From contig CAIPAY010000247.1 in assembly GCA_903863195.1 (NCBI GenBank), positions 1 through 46,931 of the forward strand: DNA of 46,931 bases. Reading direction: 5' to 3'. Shown piece by piece: positions 37,629-46,929 of this stretch (positions are counted from its first letter, which is position 1; each line of letters begins with the position of its first letter). The notes beneath the pieces were generated by a model. That model was not told the origin of the DNA, made no database searches, and saw only the letters and a program-made list of their open reading frames with translations. The stretch comes from an uncultured Holophagaceae bacterium (GTDB taxonomy: Bacteria > Acidobacteriota > Holophagae > Holophagales > Holophagaceae). The translations under genes and the position numbers were made by a program.

Positions 37629-39554
37629 TCAGGACCACCGGGCCACGACCAGCAGCACCGCCAGCAGCACCCCCAGGGCCAGGATCAGGGGCAGCAGCCA
37701 GCGGGGCCGGAGCGGGAGGTTTGCCGGGGGCGGCAGCTCAACTTCAGGCTCCGGGGTGAGGGCCGCCCGGGGACTGCTGCCCTCGGCGGCGGTGCGGTTG
37801 CCGCCGCTGGCGGGGCCTCCTGGCACGGGGAAGCGCTGGGAGATCAGGGTCTGCAGGTCCTCCCGGGTGCCGCTGAGCAGCACCTGCAGGTAGTCAGCCA
37901 CGTCATGCTCGGTGAGGGGCGTCCCCAGCCGCTGCAGGTAGTCCCGGAGGTCGCGCTCCATGAAGCGGGCGGAGGGGTACCGGTGGTCCACGCTCTTCTG
38001 CAGCGCCCGGCTGACGATGGCCACCATGTCCCGGGAGACCGAGGGATTCAGGGTCGCCAGGTCCGCGATCCGGCCCTGGCGGACCTTCTCCAGGACGCCC
38101 AGCTCCGAGTCCGCCTGGAAACAGCGCTCGCCCGTGAGCAGCTCGAAGAGCACGAGGCCCAGGGAGTAGAGGTCCGAGCGGTTGTCCAGGGGCTGGCCCG
38201 TGGCCTGCTCGGGGCTCATGTAGAGCAGCTTCCCCTTCAGTGCGCCGGCCAGGGTGTGGCTGGCCTTGCTGGCCGCCTTGGCGATGCCGAAGTCCACCAG
38301 CTTGACCGCGCCGTCCGTGGAGAGGATCACGTTCTGGGGGCTGATGTCCCGGTGGACCAGCTTCAGCTCCCGGTCATCAAAGCCCCGCTTCCGGTGCGCG
38401 TAGTCCAGGGCCGCCGCCACCTTCATCACCACGAAGGCCGCCACCTGCTCGGGGAAGGGCAGGCCGAGGCTGCGGACCCGCTTCAGCAGGGTGCGGAGAT
38501 CGCGGCCGTTCACGTATTCCATGGCGATGTAGTAGGAGCTGCCGGCCTTCCCAAGGTCGAAGATCTGCACGATGTTCGGGTGGGTCAGCTGGGCCGCCAG
38601 CTTGGCCTCGTCGATGAACATCGTGACGAAGTCCTCGTTGTCGCTGAAGTGCGGCAGGATGCGCTTGATGGCGACGATCTTCTGGAAGCCCTGGACGCCG
38701 CGCTGCTGGGCCTTGAAGAGCTCCGCCATGCCGCCCACGGCGATCTTCTCCAGCAGGAAGTAGTTGCCGTATTCCTCGGGGCCGCCGGCCACCGGGGGGG
38801 GCGGTGGCGGGGCAGGCGCCATCGGCGCCGGGGCTTGCTCCGTGGACCAGCCGAAGGGATCCTCGAGGCCTGAGATGCTGCTGAAGGTGAACTCGGCCTC
38901 CGCCAGGGGCGCGGCAGGCTTTTCGGCGGTGAAGAAGCTGCCTTCCGACAGCAGGACCGGCGGCACCTTCACCGAAGGCACCGGCAGCCGCCCGCGGTCT
39001 GAGATGGCGAAGGTCGACGTCTCGTCGGGTCCGGTGCCCAGGAGGTAGCCCAGGCTCGCGGGAGTCGGCGTGGAGGGCGAGTGGGCCACCTGCTCAAAGA
39101 GCCCGAAGGGATCCGGCGGCGGCAGCGGCGAAGGGGTGTCCAAGTCCGCCAGCAGGTCCCCGAAGAGGTCATCCGAGGGCAGCTGGTCTGCCTCGGGCAA
39201 GTAGCTGCGCAGCGCTGCGACCAGGGCGCCGTCCGTCTGGGCCGGGTCCAGGTAGGCCTGGATGTCCAGCACATGGCCCCGGCCATCGGTCGGGGCCGCC
39301 GTGTCCTCCGAGAGCGCCACCACCGCCAGGCGGGGGTGCCGCTGCCGCAGCACCCGGGCCAGGGTCCTGCCGGCCTCGCCGGGCACAGCCAGGTCCAGCA
39401 GCAGGAGGCTGGGCGTCAGGCCCGACTGGAGGAACTCCGGGATCTTCTCGCCGTGGGCGCACCGCACCGCCCAGCCATCGAGCTCCAGCGCCGACGCCAG
39501 TCCTGGCGTCCGCGGGGACTCGCTGTCCAGAAACAGAAGCAGGGGGCGGGGCAT
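37629..39554 (-). CDS. Receiver-domain/Ser-Thr protein kinase fusion, tail-anchored
   Basis: A 641-residue signalling protein. Residues about 3-115 look like a two-component receiver, with the phospho-acceptor candidate D54 in LLLLDLAVPG. A low-complexity linker (about 130-255, rich in Pro) leads to a PknB-type kinase at about 262-525, with VGGMAELFKA, Lys in VAIKRILP, HRDISPQN, DFGIAKA and YMSPEQATG. The last 24 residues are a hydrophobic helix ending in RWS, so the protein is tail-anchored with its domains in the cytoplasm. CGGAG lies 5 nt before the ATG at 39554; the frame stays open to 39782. Receiver-kinase fusions link histidine-kinase and Ser/Thr-kinase signalling. Confidence 0.87.
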   Translation of the reverse strand: MPRPLLLFLDSESPRTPGLASALELDGWAVRCAHGEKIPEFLQSGLTPSLLLLDLAVPGEAGRTLARVLRQRHPRLAVVALSEDTAAPTDGRGHVLDIQAYLDPAQTDGALVAALRSYLPEADQLPSDDLFGDLLADLDTPSPLPPPDPFGLFEQVAHSPSTPTPASLGYLLGTGPDETSTFAISDRGRLPVPSVKVPPVLLSEGSFFTAEKPAAPLAEAEFTFSSISGLEDPFGWSTEQAPAPMAPAPPPPPPVAGGPEEYGNYFLLEKIAVGGMAELFKAQQRGVQGFQKIVAIKRILPHFSDNEDFVTMFIDEAKLAAQLTHPNIVQIFDLGKAGSSYYIAMEYVNGRDLRTLLKRVRSLGLPFPEQVAAFVVMKVAAALDYAHRKRGFDDRELKLVHRDISPQNVILSTDGAVKLVDFGIAKAASKASHTLAGALKGKLLYMSPEQATGQPLDNRSDLYSLGLVLFELLTGERCFQADSELGVLEKVRQGRIADLATLNPSVSRDMVAIVSRALQKSVDHRYPSARFMERDLRDYLQRLGTPLTEHDVADYLQVLLSGTREDLQTLISQRFPVPGGPASGGNRTAAEGSSPRAALTPEPEVELPPPANLPLRPRWLLPLILALGVLLAVLLVVARWS

Positions 39555-39699
39555 GGTGCTCCGGGTGTTGGGGAGGCCTTCAGGGTAGCGGCAGGGATCC
39601 GGCCTCGCCATCACGGGAAATATAGGATAGACTTCTCGTTCGGCCCGGTCCCGCCCTGCAGGCCCGGCGCCAGATTCCCGCGGAAGGAGGTGCATCCAT

Positions 39700-39906
39700 A
39701 TGCCTTTGGTCAAGGTCAAAGAAGACGAGACGTTCGAGTTCGCCCTTCGCCGCTTCAAGCGGAAGTGCGAGAAGTCCGGCATTCTCAGCGAGCTGAAAAA
39801 GCGTCAGCACTACGAGAAGCCCAGTGCCAAGCGCAAGCGCAAGATGCTCGCCGCCCGCAAGAAGACCCTCAAGCGCCTCGCGCAAGAGCGTCGGATGATC
39901 GGTTGA
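39700..39906 (+). CDS. rpsU: 30S ribosomal protein bS21
   Basis: A 68-residue, very basic ribosomal protein with the family opening [19 protein letters not shown] and the [10 protein letters not shown] centre. AAGGAGGTG lies about 8 nt before the ATG, the strongest ribosome site in the window. The last 48 bp of the gene, including the stop, are repeated exactly at 39963-40010. A strong terminator closes the unit at 40035-40060. Confidence 0.97.
   Translation: MPLVKVKEDETFEFALRRFKRKCEKSGILSELKKRQHYEKPSAKRKRKMLAARKKTLKRLAQERRMIG
39859..39906 (+). repeat. 48-bp direct repeat, copy 1 (3' end of rpsU)
   Basis: Covers the last 15 codons and the stop of rpsU. It is identical over all 48 bases to 39963-40010, with 56 bp between the copies. 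Confidence 0.97.
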
Positions 39907-39941
39907 TCTGAGCGAAAGCCCACACGCGTGAAGTCTCGCGT

Positions 39942-40010
39942 ATGAGCAAAGCGAATACCGAGAAGAAGACCCTCAAGCGCCTCGCGCAAGAGCGTCGGAT
40001 GATCGGTTGA
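39942..40010 (+). CDS. Possible bS21-tail minigene (22 residues)
   Basis: The second copy of the rpsU 3' end is in frame with an ATG at 39942 (MSKANTE, then [15 protein letters not shown] and stop). The 15 C-terminal residues equal the bS21 tail. The ribosome site is poor (GTGAAG about 10 nt upstream). It could be a translated peptide carrying the rRNA-contacting tail of bS21, or a silent by-product of a tandem duplication. It lies before the rpsU terminator, so it is in the same transcript. Confidence 0.35.
   Translation: MSKANTEKKTLKRLAQERRMIG
39963..40010 (+). repeat. 48-bp direct repeat, copy 2
   Basis: Exact duplicate of 39859-39906 including the stop codon. It is followed at once by a perfect 8-bp hairpin, GATAAAGC-TTT-GCTTTATC (40011-40029). 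Confidence 0.97.
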
Positions 40011-40034
40011 GATAAAGCTTTGCTTTATCTATAT

Positions 40035-40060
40035 AAGGGCCCGCGAGAGCGGGCCCTTTT
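40035..40060 (+). terminator. Intrinsic terminator of rpsU
   Basis: AAGGGCCCGC-GAGA-GCGGGCCCTT: a perfect 10-bp GC-rich stem with a tetraloop, running into TTTT. A smaller A/T-rich hairpin (40011-40029) stands just before it. Confidence 0.93.
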
Positions 40061-40093
40061 GATTAACTGGTAGGGGAAGGCACGACCAGACCC

Positions 40094-42508
40094 ATGAACC
40101 CTGAACTGCAGGTGCTTGAATTTCCGGAAGCGGTCCGGCTCATCCAGGGCGGGGCGCGGACTTCGTCGGCGCGGGCGGCGCTGGGGGCCATGGACCCCTG
40201 GGATGGCCGGGCGGGCCTGCGCCGCCTCTACCAGCTGGAGCTGCAGGAAGCCTGGGCGGCTTCGCCGGACCAGTTGCCGGTGCTTCCCATGGACGGAGCC
40301 CTGGAGGAGCTGCTCAACCCCGCGGGCTGGCTGCTGCCGGAGCACTGGCGGGAGCTGCGCGAGGGCCTGCGGGCCCTGTCCCGGCTGCTGCAGACCCTCG
40401 CGGGGCTGCCCTGGCCCGAGGCGCGGCCGGCCCCGGCGGGCACCCACCTGGGCATCGACCGGCTCCAGGTGACGGCGGCGCTGCTGCCGGATCCCGCGCC
40501 CCTGGCGGAGCGCCTGGCGAAGAGCTTCACCCTCGACGGTCAGCTGGACCCCCTGCGCGTGCCGGCCCTGGCCAGCCTCCACCGGCAGCGCCAGGACGCC
40601 TTCCAGGCCGTGCAGGCCAAGCTGCAGAAGATCCTCCGGGGGGCGCCCGAGGCCTGCAACGAGGCCATGGTGGTGGAGCGCAACGGCCGCTACTGCCTGC
40701 CGGTCCGCTCCGAGCGCCGGAGCCAGGTGCCGGGTCTGGTGCTGGACCGCAGCGGCAGCGGCGCCACGGTCTTCATCGAGCCCCTGGAGGCCGTGCCCCT
40801 CAACAACGCCTTCGTGGAGGCGGACAGCGAGTACAGCCAGGCGGTGCAGGCCTTCCTGCGCGAGCTGCTGACGGACCTGCGGGCCCGCCGGGAGGACTTC
40901 CTGAGCTGGCGGGACCTCCAGGCCCGCACGGACCAGGGTCTGGCGCTGCTGCGGTGGGCCAGCCTCTGCGGCGGCCTGCTGCCGGACCTGGCGCCGAACC
41001 CTCGGGAGGGCCGGCTCTGCCTGCTCGAGGCCCGCCATCCGCTGCTGCTGCCCGCCGTGCGCGAGGCCCTGGGCCTGGAGCCCCTGCCCCACCCGGTGGT
41101 GCCCCTGAACCTGGTGCTCGAGGCCGGGCGGCCCGGGCTGATCATCTCCGGCTCCAACACCGGCGGGAAGACCGTGGTCCTCAAGACCGTCGGCCTGCTC
41201 TCGGCCCTCGCCGCCGCGGGCTGCGCGGTGCCCGCCCGGGAGGGCTCCAGCTTTCCCGCCCTGCCCAGCCTCCACGCAGACATCGGCGACCACCAGACCA
41301 TCACGGGAAGCCTCTCGACCTTCAGCAGCCATATTCTGCATCTGAAGGACATCCTGGAAAACCATCATATGGGTGGCCTGGTGCTCCTGGACGAGCTGGG
41401 CACCGGCACGGATCCCAAGGAAGGCGCCGCCCTGGGCATCGCCCTGCTCCAGACCCTGTCGCGCCGCCACTGCTGGATCCTCTGCTCCACTCACCTGGGG
41501 GACATCAGCCAGTGGGGCCTTCGGCACACCCGCTTCCAGAACGCCTCCGTGCAGTTCGACGAGGCGCGCCTGGCGCCCACCTACCGCCTGCTGCTGGGCC
41601 AGCCGGGCCAGAGCCGGGCCCTCACCATCGCCGCCCGCCTGGGCCTGCCCCGCCCGGTCCTGGACCACGCGGACAAGGTGCTCGGCCAGCGCGAGCAGGA
41701 CTGGCGGGACTTCCTCCGGGAGCTGGAAGCCGAGCGGACGCGGCTGCTGGAGGAGGCCGAGACCCTGCGGACCCAGCAGGCGGCGGCCCAGAAGGACCGC
41801 GAGATCCTCCGGCAGCGGGAGGAGAAGCTGCGCGCCGAGCGCGAGACCTTCCAGCAGGAGTCCCGGGAGAAGGTCGCCCGGGTGCTGGACTTCCTCGACC
41901 ATGAGGGGAAGCGCCTGGTGAAGGACCTGAAGGAGCGCCAGAAAGCCGCGGACGTGAATGCCGACCGCCTGGGCACCGAGGCCCACGAGCGGGTGAAGCA
42001 GCTCACCCGGCTGGCCGAGGCCGAGCTGGGCGGGCGCCGGAAGCCGGCCGGGCCCCCGGCGGAGGTGCGAGAAGGTGGCTACGCCCGGCACCGGGGCCTC
42101 GGAGTCGAGGGCAAGGTCATCAGCCTGAAGGGCGACCGGGTCAGCCTGGAGACCCCCCAGGGCCGCCGCCTGGAGTGCCGGACTGGGGAGCTGGAGCCCA
42201 TCGGCGCCCGGGAGGTCGCCCCGAAGGCCACCGGCAAGGTCCGGGTGCGGGCCGAAGTCCAGGAGCTCGACTCGGAGATCAACCTCATCGGCCGGGCCAG
42301 CGATGAGGTGGACAGCGAGATCTACCGCTTCGTGGAGGAGGGCCTGGCCGCCGGGCGCAAGTACCTGCGCATCGTCCACGGCCACGGCACCGGGAGGCTC
42401 AAGGCCGCCGTGCGGGAAGCCCTGCGGGGGCACCCCGGGATTCTCCAGGTGGAGGATGCGCCCCAGGCCCAGGGGGGGGCGGGGGCGACAGTGGTGACGC
42501 TTAGGTAG
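40094..42508 (+). CDS. mutS2: MutS2/RqcU family ATPase
   Basis: An 804-residue cytoplasmic ATPase of the MutS2 family, which acts on recombination intermediates or on collided ribosomes. The core domain occupies about residues 1-320. Walker A SGSNTGGKT is at 352-360, LLDELGTGTDP is the Walker B region near 433, and a long coiled coil with KOW-like segment covers about 520-700. The C-terminal Smr domain (about 735-804) keeps VHGHGTG but has INLIG where Smr nucleases have LDLRG, so its nuclease activity is doubtful. The gene follows the rpsU terminator and the ATG has weak upstream pairing. Confidence 0.93.
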   Translation: MNPELQVLEFPEAVRLIQGGARTSSARAALGAMDPWDGRAGLRRLYQLELQEAWAASPDQLPVLPMDGALEELLNPAGWLLPEHWRELREGLRALSRLLQTLAGLPWPEARPAPAGTHLGIDRLQVTAALLPDPAPLAERLAKSFTLDGQLDPLRVPALASLHRQRQDAFQAVQAKLQKILRGAPEACNEAMVVERNGRYCLPVRSERRSQVPGLVLDRSGSGATVFIEPLEAVPLNNAFVEADSEYSQAVQAFLRELLTDLRARREDFLSWRDLQARTDQGLALLRWASLCGGLLPDLAPNPREGRLCLLEARHPLLLPAVREALGLEPLPHPVVPLNLVLEAGRPGLIISGSNTGGKTVVLKTVGLLSALAAAGCAVPAREGSSFPALPSLHADIGDHQTITGSLSTFSSHILHLKDILENHHMGGLVLLDELGTGTDPKEGAALGIALLQTLSRRHCWILCSTHLGDISQWGLRHTRFQNASVQFDEARLAPTYRLLLGQPGQSRALTIAARLGLPRPVLDHADKVLGQREQDWRDFLRELEAERTRLLEEAETLRTQQAAAQKDREILRQREEKLRAERETFQQESREKVARVLDFLDHEGKRLVKDLKERQKAADVNADRLGTEAHERVKQLTRLAEAELGGRRKPAGPPAEVREGGYARHRGLGVEGKVISLKGDRVSLETPQGRRLECRTGELEPIGAREVAPKATGKVRVRAEVQELDSEINLIGRASDEVDSEIYRFVEEGLAAGRKYLRIVHGHGTGRLKAAVREALRGHPGILQVEDAPQAQGGAGATVVTLR

Positions 42509-42570
42509 GCTGATATTCAACCCCCCCCGGTTCCGGCCCGATGCAGCGGCATACCTGCTCAGGGGCGCCC

Positions 42571-44124
42571 ATGGTCTTCTGGATCAACCTCAACATCCGC
42601 AAGAAGCTGCTCTACTCAATTCTCGCGCTGGCGGCCGTGCTCTGCGTGGCTTCCACCGCCTTCTCGCTCTGGCGCCTCAACTCCGCCCTGAATGACGGGC
42701 TGCAGCTGAAGGCCGCGAGCCTCGCCAACCTCGTCTCCGATGGCATCCAGTCCGGCGTCCAGTTCGAGGACCTGGGCCTGGTGGAACGGGGCCTGGACGG
42801 CATGCGGGAGGACACGGACATCTCCCAGGCGGCGCTGGTGATCCAGGATCCCGCGACCCGGGCCGCCAAGGTGGTGACCAAGTCCAAGGCCAAGGCCAGC
42901 CAGCTGGACCTGCAGCCCTTCGCCGAGACCTTCCTCAAGGCGTCCTCCGGCAAGGACCTGTCCAAGGACCATCTGGTCCTGGAGCAGGACGGCTACCTGC
43001 TGGTGGGAGAGCTCGTCAAGGTCGAGAACGCGCCGATCAAGTCCTACCTGCTGCTCATCGTCAACCGGGACCGCCTGCACCGCAACCAGCTCAGCGCCTT
43101 CGTGGGTTTGGCCTTGCTGGGGATGGTCATGCTGGCCATCGGCTTTGCCTTCGCCTACTTCCTGGGCAATGCCCTGGTCACGCCCCTGGAGAACATCCAG
43201 AAGCGCATGCGGGACATCTCCGAGGGCGAGGGCGATCTCACGGCGCGCCTGGACGTGAACGGCACCGACGAGGTCGCCGCCCTGGCCGGGCACTTCAACC
43301 GCTTCGTGGAGAACATCCACCAGATCGTCCAGCAGGTGATGGCCATCTCCACCAACATCGCCTCGGGTTCCCTGCAGATGTCCGCGGGCATGTCCGAGAT
43401 GCACAGCACCGCCCAGAGCATCGCCCAGGCCGCCGAGAACCAGAAGGCCAGCGTCGGCAGCACCACCAGCAGCGTCCAGGGCATCGCCGGCGCCTCCCAG
43501 GTGGTGAACGCCAGTGTCGCGGGCGCGCTGCAGGTCTTCGAGCAGGCCCAGCAGGCCGCCGGCAAGGGCGGCACCGCGGTCGGCAGCGCCATCACGGGCA
43601 TGCAGGCCATCAACCAGAACTCCAAGCAGATCGGCAACATCCTCACGGTCATCACCGAGATCGCCAACCAGACCAACCTGCTGTCCCTGAATGCCGCCAT
43701 CGAGGCCGCCAAGGCCGGTGAGCACGGCAAGGGCTTCGCGGTGGTCGCCGAGGAAGTCCGCAAGCTGGCCGAGCGCAGCGCCACCGCCGCCAAGGAGATC
43801 ACGGCCCTGATCCAGACCTCCAACCGCGCCATCACCGACGGCACCAAGATGGTGAACACCGCCGGCGAGGCCCTGGCCAGCATCCAGAGCGCCATCACCG
43901 ACTCCGCCGAGCGCATGAAGACCATCGGCGGCCAAAGCGAAGCCCAGAGCCACGACAGCCAGTACGTCGTCTCCGCCATGGGTGAGCTCACCTCCATCGC
44001 CGAGCAGAACGCCGCGGCCATGGAGGAAATGGCCGCCACCATCAAGGAGTCCACCCGCACCGTGGACGAGCTGAGCCATCTGGCCGAGCAGCTGAACGCC
44101 ATCGTGGCCCGCTTCAGGATCTGA
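42571..44124 (+). CDS. Methyl-accepting chemotaxis protein (first of a tandem pair)
   Basis: A 517-residue chemoreceptor. TM1 spans about residues 12-33 ([23 protein letters not shown]), followed by a periplasmic sensor of about 150 residues and TM2 near 185-205. HAMP follows ([26 protein letters not shown]), then the cytoplasmic coiled coil with the hairpin tip [18 protein letters not shown]. It has no C-terminal CheR/CheB pentapeptide and ends VARFRI. I place the start at 42571, with AGGGG 6 nt upstream; ATG at 42541 is an alternative. It is a close paralogue of the next gene. A terminator follows at 44145-44175. No other chemotaxis gene is in the window. Confidence 0.92.
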   Translation: MVFWINLNIRKKLLYSILALAAVLCVASTAFSLWRLNSALNDGLQLKAASLANLVSDGIQSGVQFEDLGLVERGLDGMREDTDISQAALVIQDPATRAAKVVTKSKAKASQLDLQPFAETFLKASSGKDLSKDHLVLEQDGYLLVGELVKVENAPIKSYLLLIVNRDRLHRNQLSAFVGLALLGMVMLAIGFAFAYFLGNALVTPLENIQKRMRDISEGEGDLTARLDVNGTDEVAALAGHFNRFVENIHQIVQQVMAISTNIASGSLQMSAGMSEMHSTAQSIAQAAENQKASVGSTTSSVQGIAGASQVVNASVAGALQVFEQAQQAAGKGGTAVGSAITGMQAINQNSKQIGNILTVITEIANQTNLLSLNAAIEAAKAGEHGKGFAVVAEEVRKLAERSATAAKEITALIQTSNRAITDGTKMVNTAGEALASIQSAITDSAERMKTIGGQSEAQSHDSQYVVSAMGELTSIAEQNAAAMEEMAATIKESTRTVDELSHLAEQLNAIVARFRI

Positions 44125-44144
44125 TCCCTCGGAGCTTCCTGCCC

Positions 44145-44175
44145 ACGAGGCCCCGCCCGAGCGGGGCCTCGTTTT
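44145..44175 (+). terminator. Intrinsic terminator after first chemoreceptor
   Basis: ACGAGGCCCCG (44145-44155) and CGGGGCCTCGT (44162-44172) form a perfect 11-bp stem around CCCGAG, followed by TTTT. It separates the two receptor genes, so the second should have its own promoter between 44176 and 44280. Confidence 0.93.
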
Positions 44176-44293
44176 GTCCAGGAATGACGGCCCTCTGCTC
44201 GAAAAAACCTCGACAACGCCTCGATCGAGGGCCCAGCACTCACACTCCCCAGGCCATGGCCCGATGCAGGGCGAAACCAACCGAGGGATGGCC

Positions 44294-45838
44294 ATGGACT
44301 ACTTCAAGAACCTCAGCATCCGCAAGAAGCTGCTCTATTCGATGCTCGCCCTGACCGCCCTGCTCGGCACCGCCTCCACCGCCTTCTCCCTCTGGCGCCT
44401 CAACTCGGCCCTCAATGACGGCCTCCACCTGAAGGCCGGCGCGCTCGCCGCCATGGTCTCTGACAGCCTCCAGGCAGGCGTGCAGGCAAACTCCCTGGAG
44501 CTCATCGCGCGGGCCCTGGATGGCCTCAAGGAGGACACGGACATCACCCAGGCGGTCCTCGTCTCCCCGAGCCTCAGTACCGGAGCGGCCAATGTCCTGG
44601 CCACCAAGGAGAGCCAGCTGGACCTGGCGCCCTTCGCGGAAGCCTTCATGAAGGAGGCCGCCGGCAAGGATCTGGCCCGGACCCACCTGTTCCTGGAGAA
44701 GGACGGATACCTGCTGGTGGGTCAGCTGGTCCGGACCGAAGGCCTGGAGAAGAAGTCCTACCTGCTGCTGATCGTCAACCGGGACCGCCTGCACGGGAGC
44801 CAGAGAAGCGCCTTCCTGGGGATGGCCCTGCTCGCCGTGGCCCTGCTCTCCCTGGGCCTGGGCTTCGCATTGTTCCTGGGCAACGCCCTCGTCACGCCCC
44901 TGGAGAACATCCAGAAGCGCATGCGGGACATCTCCGAAGGCGAGGGAGACCTCACGGCCCGCCTGGAGGTGAACGGCAAGGATGAGATCGCCGCCCTGGC
45001 CCAGCACTTCAACCGCTTTGTGGAGAACATCCAGCAGATCATTCAGCAGGTCATGGCCATCTCCACGAACCTTGCCTCCGGGTCTCTCCAGATGTCCTCG
45101 GGCATGACGGAGATGCACAGCACCGCCCAGAACATCGCCCTCGCGGCCGAGAAGCAGAAGGCCAGCGTGGCCACCACTACCACCAGCGTCCAGGGCATCG
45201 CCGGCGCCTCCCAGGTGGTGAATGCGAGCGTGACGGGAGCCCTCCAGGTCTTCGAGCAGGCCCAGCAGGCCGGCGCCCGGGGTGACACCGCCGTGGGCAG
45301 CGCCATCAAGGGCATGCAGGCCATCAACGAGAACTCCAAGCAGATCGGCAGCATCCTCACGGTGATCACCGAGATCGCCAACCAGACCAACCTGCTCTCC
45401 CTGAACGCCGCCATCGAGGCGGCCAAGGCCGGCGAGCACGGCCGGGGCTTCGCCGTGGTCGCGGAGGAGGTCCGCAAGCTGGCCGAGCGCAGCGCCACCG
45501 CCGCCAAGGACATCGACGCCCTGATCCAGACCTCCAACCGGGCCATCACCGACGGCACCAGGATGGTCAACACCGCGGGCGAGGCCCTGGGCAGCATCCA
45601 GAGCGCCATCACCGATTCCGCTGGGCGCATGAAGACCATCGGCGGCCAGAGCGAAGCCCAGAGCCAGGACAGCCAGTCCGTCGTGGCCGCCATGGGCAAC
45701 CTTACTTCCATTGCCGAGCAGAACGCCGCGGCCATGGAGGAAATGGCCGCCACCATCAAGGAGTCCACCCGCACCGTGGACGAGCTCAGCCAGCTCGCCG
45801 AGCAGCTCAACCGCATCGTGACGCGGTTCAAGATCTAG
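44294..45838 (+). CDS. Methyl-accepting chemotaxis protein (second of a tandem pair)
   Basis: A 514-residue chemoreceptor with the same plan as its neighbour: TM1 ([22 protein letters not shown]), a periplasmic sensor of about 150 residues, TM2, HAMP ([18 protein letters not shown]) and a signalling domain with [22 protein letters not shown] and signalling parts are nearly the same as in the first copy, whereas the sensor differs (for example [16 protein letters not shown] against [14 protein letters not shown]). The start at 44294 has GAGGG 6 nt upstream; MA at 44288 would put that site too close. It ends VTRFKI with no pentapeptide. Confidence 0.92.
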   Translation: MDYFKNLSIRKKLLYSMLALTALLGTASTAFSLWRLNSALNDGLHLKAGALAAMVSDSLQAGVQANSLELIARALDGLKEDTDITQAVLVSPSLSTGAANVLATKESQLDLAPFAEAFMKEAAGKDLARTHLFLEKDGYLLVGQLVRTEGLEKKSYLLLIVNRDRLHGSQRSAFLGMALLAVALLSLGLGFALFLGNALVTPLENIQKRMRDISEGEGDLTARLEVNGKDEIAALAQHFNRFVENIQQIIQQVMAISTNLASGSLQMSSGMTEMHSTAQNIALAAEKQKASVATTTTSVQGIAGASQVVNASVTGALQVFEQAQQAGARGDTAVGSAIKGMQAINENSKQIGSILTVITEIANQTNLLSLNAAIEAAKAGEHGRGFAVVAEEVRKLAERSATAAKDIDALIQTSNRAITDGTRMVNTAGEALGSIQSAITDSAGRMKTIGGQSEAQSQDSQSVVAAMGNLTSIAEQNAAAMEEMAATIKESTRTVDELSQLAEQLNRIVTRFKI

Positions 45839-45850
45839 GCGGGAAAGAGA

Positions 45851-46447
45851 CTACGAGGGACCGAGCCTCCGCTGGCCGCGGAGGCGCCGGACCAGCACGG
45901 GCACCAGGACCATGGCGACAAGCACCACCAGGACCGTGGCCTCGGGGTTTCGGAAATACGCGTTCAGGCGCAGGGTCACGAGCGCGATGACGGCGAAGTA
46001 GAGCATGTCCCCCGCAATCGCGATGGCCCAGCCCACGAGGAACCCGTGTCCTGCCGCCAGCGCCGAGGCGCGCCCGGTCATGGGATCCACACCGAAGGCG
46101 ATCAGCACCAGGGTGAGGGGACCCGCCCCAGGACTGCTGACCTGGGCGGCCGTGCGGGCCATTGCCGCCTTCAATTCCATGCCGAGGCGGGCCAGGAAGG
46201 GGACCTTCCCCGCCAGGAGCACCAGCAGCCGCAGGAGCGGCTCGAAGGCCAGGGCCAGGAGCACATCCGAGACCAAGTAGAGTCCGGTCGTCTCGGCCCA
46301 GGGCAGCCCCTGGGCCCGGGCCAGGAGGACCCCCGCGGGAATGCCGCCCCCGACGGGCAGCAGGAAGAGCAACAGCACCGACAGCATGCTGGATGGTAAC
46401 CCGGGGCGGGCGGACCGGCCTGCGGCCTCATCCCGGGATCTGGCCAA
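45851..46447 (-). CDS. Small multi-span membrane protein of unknown function
   Basis: A protein of up to 198 residues with about five hydrophobic helices. The region LPVGGGIPAGVLLARAQGLPW and YLVSDVLLALAFEPLLRLLVLL looks like a conserved uncharacterised family found in diverse Gram-negatives; I cannot attach a function. The start is uncertain: ATG at 46447 gives a polar 20-residue lead, ATG at 46387 (MLSVLLLFLLPVG) gives a compact membrane protein of 178 residues. Neither has a strong ribosome site. It converges with the second chemoreceptor gene, 12 bp apart. Confidence 0.7.
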   Translation of the reverse strand: MARSRDEAAGRSARPGLPSSMLSVLLLFLLPVGGGIPAGVLLARAQGLPWAETTGLYLVSDVLLALAFEPLLRLLVLLAGKVPFLARLGMELKAAMARTAAQVSSPGAGPLTLVLIAFGVDPMTGRASALAAGHGFLVGWAIAIAGDMLYFAVIALVTLRLNAYFRNPEATVLVVLVAMVLVPVLVRRLRGQRRLGPS

Positions 46448-46500
46448 GTGCCACGGCGCAATGCTGAAGCCTAATTGTTATATGTAAGTAATTAAGCACG

Positions 46501-46557
46501 GATTGCCCGACCCCGGAATGCGCAGCATATTTGGGCAACGATTACCCACCCCGGAAT
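46501..46557. repeat. Two short direct repeats upstream of the last gene
   Basis: GATTGCCCGACCCCGGAAT (46501-46519) and GATTACCCACCCCGGAAT (46540-46557) repeat with a 39-bp period. TTGCCC/GGGCAA (46503-46508/46533-46538) also forms an inverted pair. They lie between an AT-rich stretch (46470-46497) and the ATG at 46563, where regulator sites would be expected. Confidence 0.5.
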
Positions 46558-46562
46558 CACCC

Positions 46563-46844
46563 ATGCCTTCACCCAAGCCACTCCCTGAACCCTGGCAGGC
46601 CCGCATGGATGAGGTGTGGGGTGAGGTGGTGGATTTCTACTTCTATCACCGGTATGAAGACGCAGACATGAGTGACACCTTGGTGCTGGCTGAAGCGTGG
46701 GCACATGAGGCCCTGCAGCAAGTAGGCCGTGCACGGCTGTCTTCTGACCTGTTCTGGTGCCACTACACCGAGGCAAAAGTTGAAGGCATGGGACCCCACG
46801 CCGCCCTGCGCTATGCCGCCAGGGCTACGCCGGAGCTGAAATAG
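46563..46844 (+). CDS. Small protein of unrecognised family
   Basis: A 93-residue, probably cytoplasmic helical protein (EPWQARMDEVWGEVVDFYFYHRYEDADMSD). I do not recognise it. I place the start at ATG 46563 (MPSPKPLPEP); the frame is open to 46503 but that part overlaps the direct repeats. There is no clear Shine-Dalgarno. Codon use includes more A/T-ending codons (GCA, AGT, TTG, GAA) than its neighbours, so horizontal acquisition is possible. Confidence 0.55.
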   Translation: MPSPKPLPEPWQARMDEVWGEVVDFYFYHRYEDADMSDTLVLAEAWAHEALQQVGRARLSSDLFWCHYTEAKVEGMGPHAALRYAARATPELK

Positions 46845-46912
46845 CCGAGCGCCTGGCTTCGCAGGCCCCTGAGCGCCATCCGCGACTTCGAGCCCGACCC
46901 CCGAAAGAAGAA

Positions 46913-46929
46913 GAGCCCCTGCGGGGCTC
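46913..46929 (+). terminator. Hairpin at the window edge
   Basis: GAGCCCC-TGC-GGGGCTC, a perfect 7-bp stem with a 3-nt loop, ends 2 bases before the window does. It looks like the start of an intrinsic terminator for the small gene at 46563, but any T tract would lie beyond the window. Confidence 0.5.

Noticed and set aside
40025..42520. 831-codon minus-strand open frame opposite mutS2
   Set aside because: Shadow of the high-GC mutS2 gene; it would also run through the rpsU terminator.
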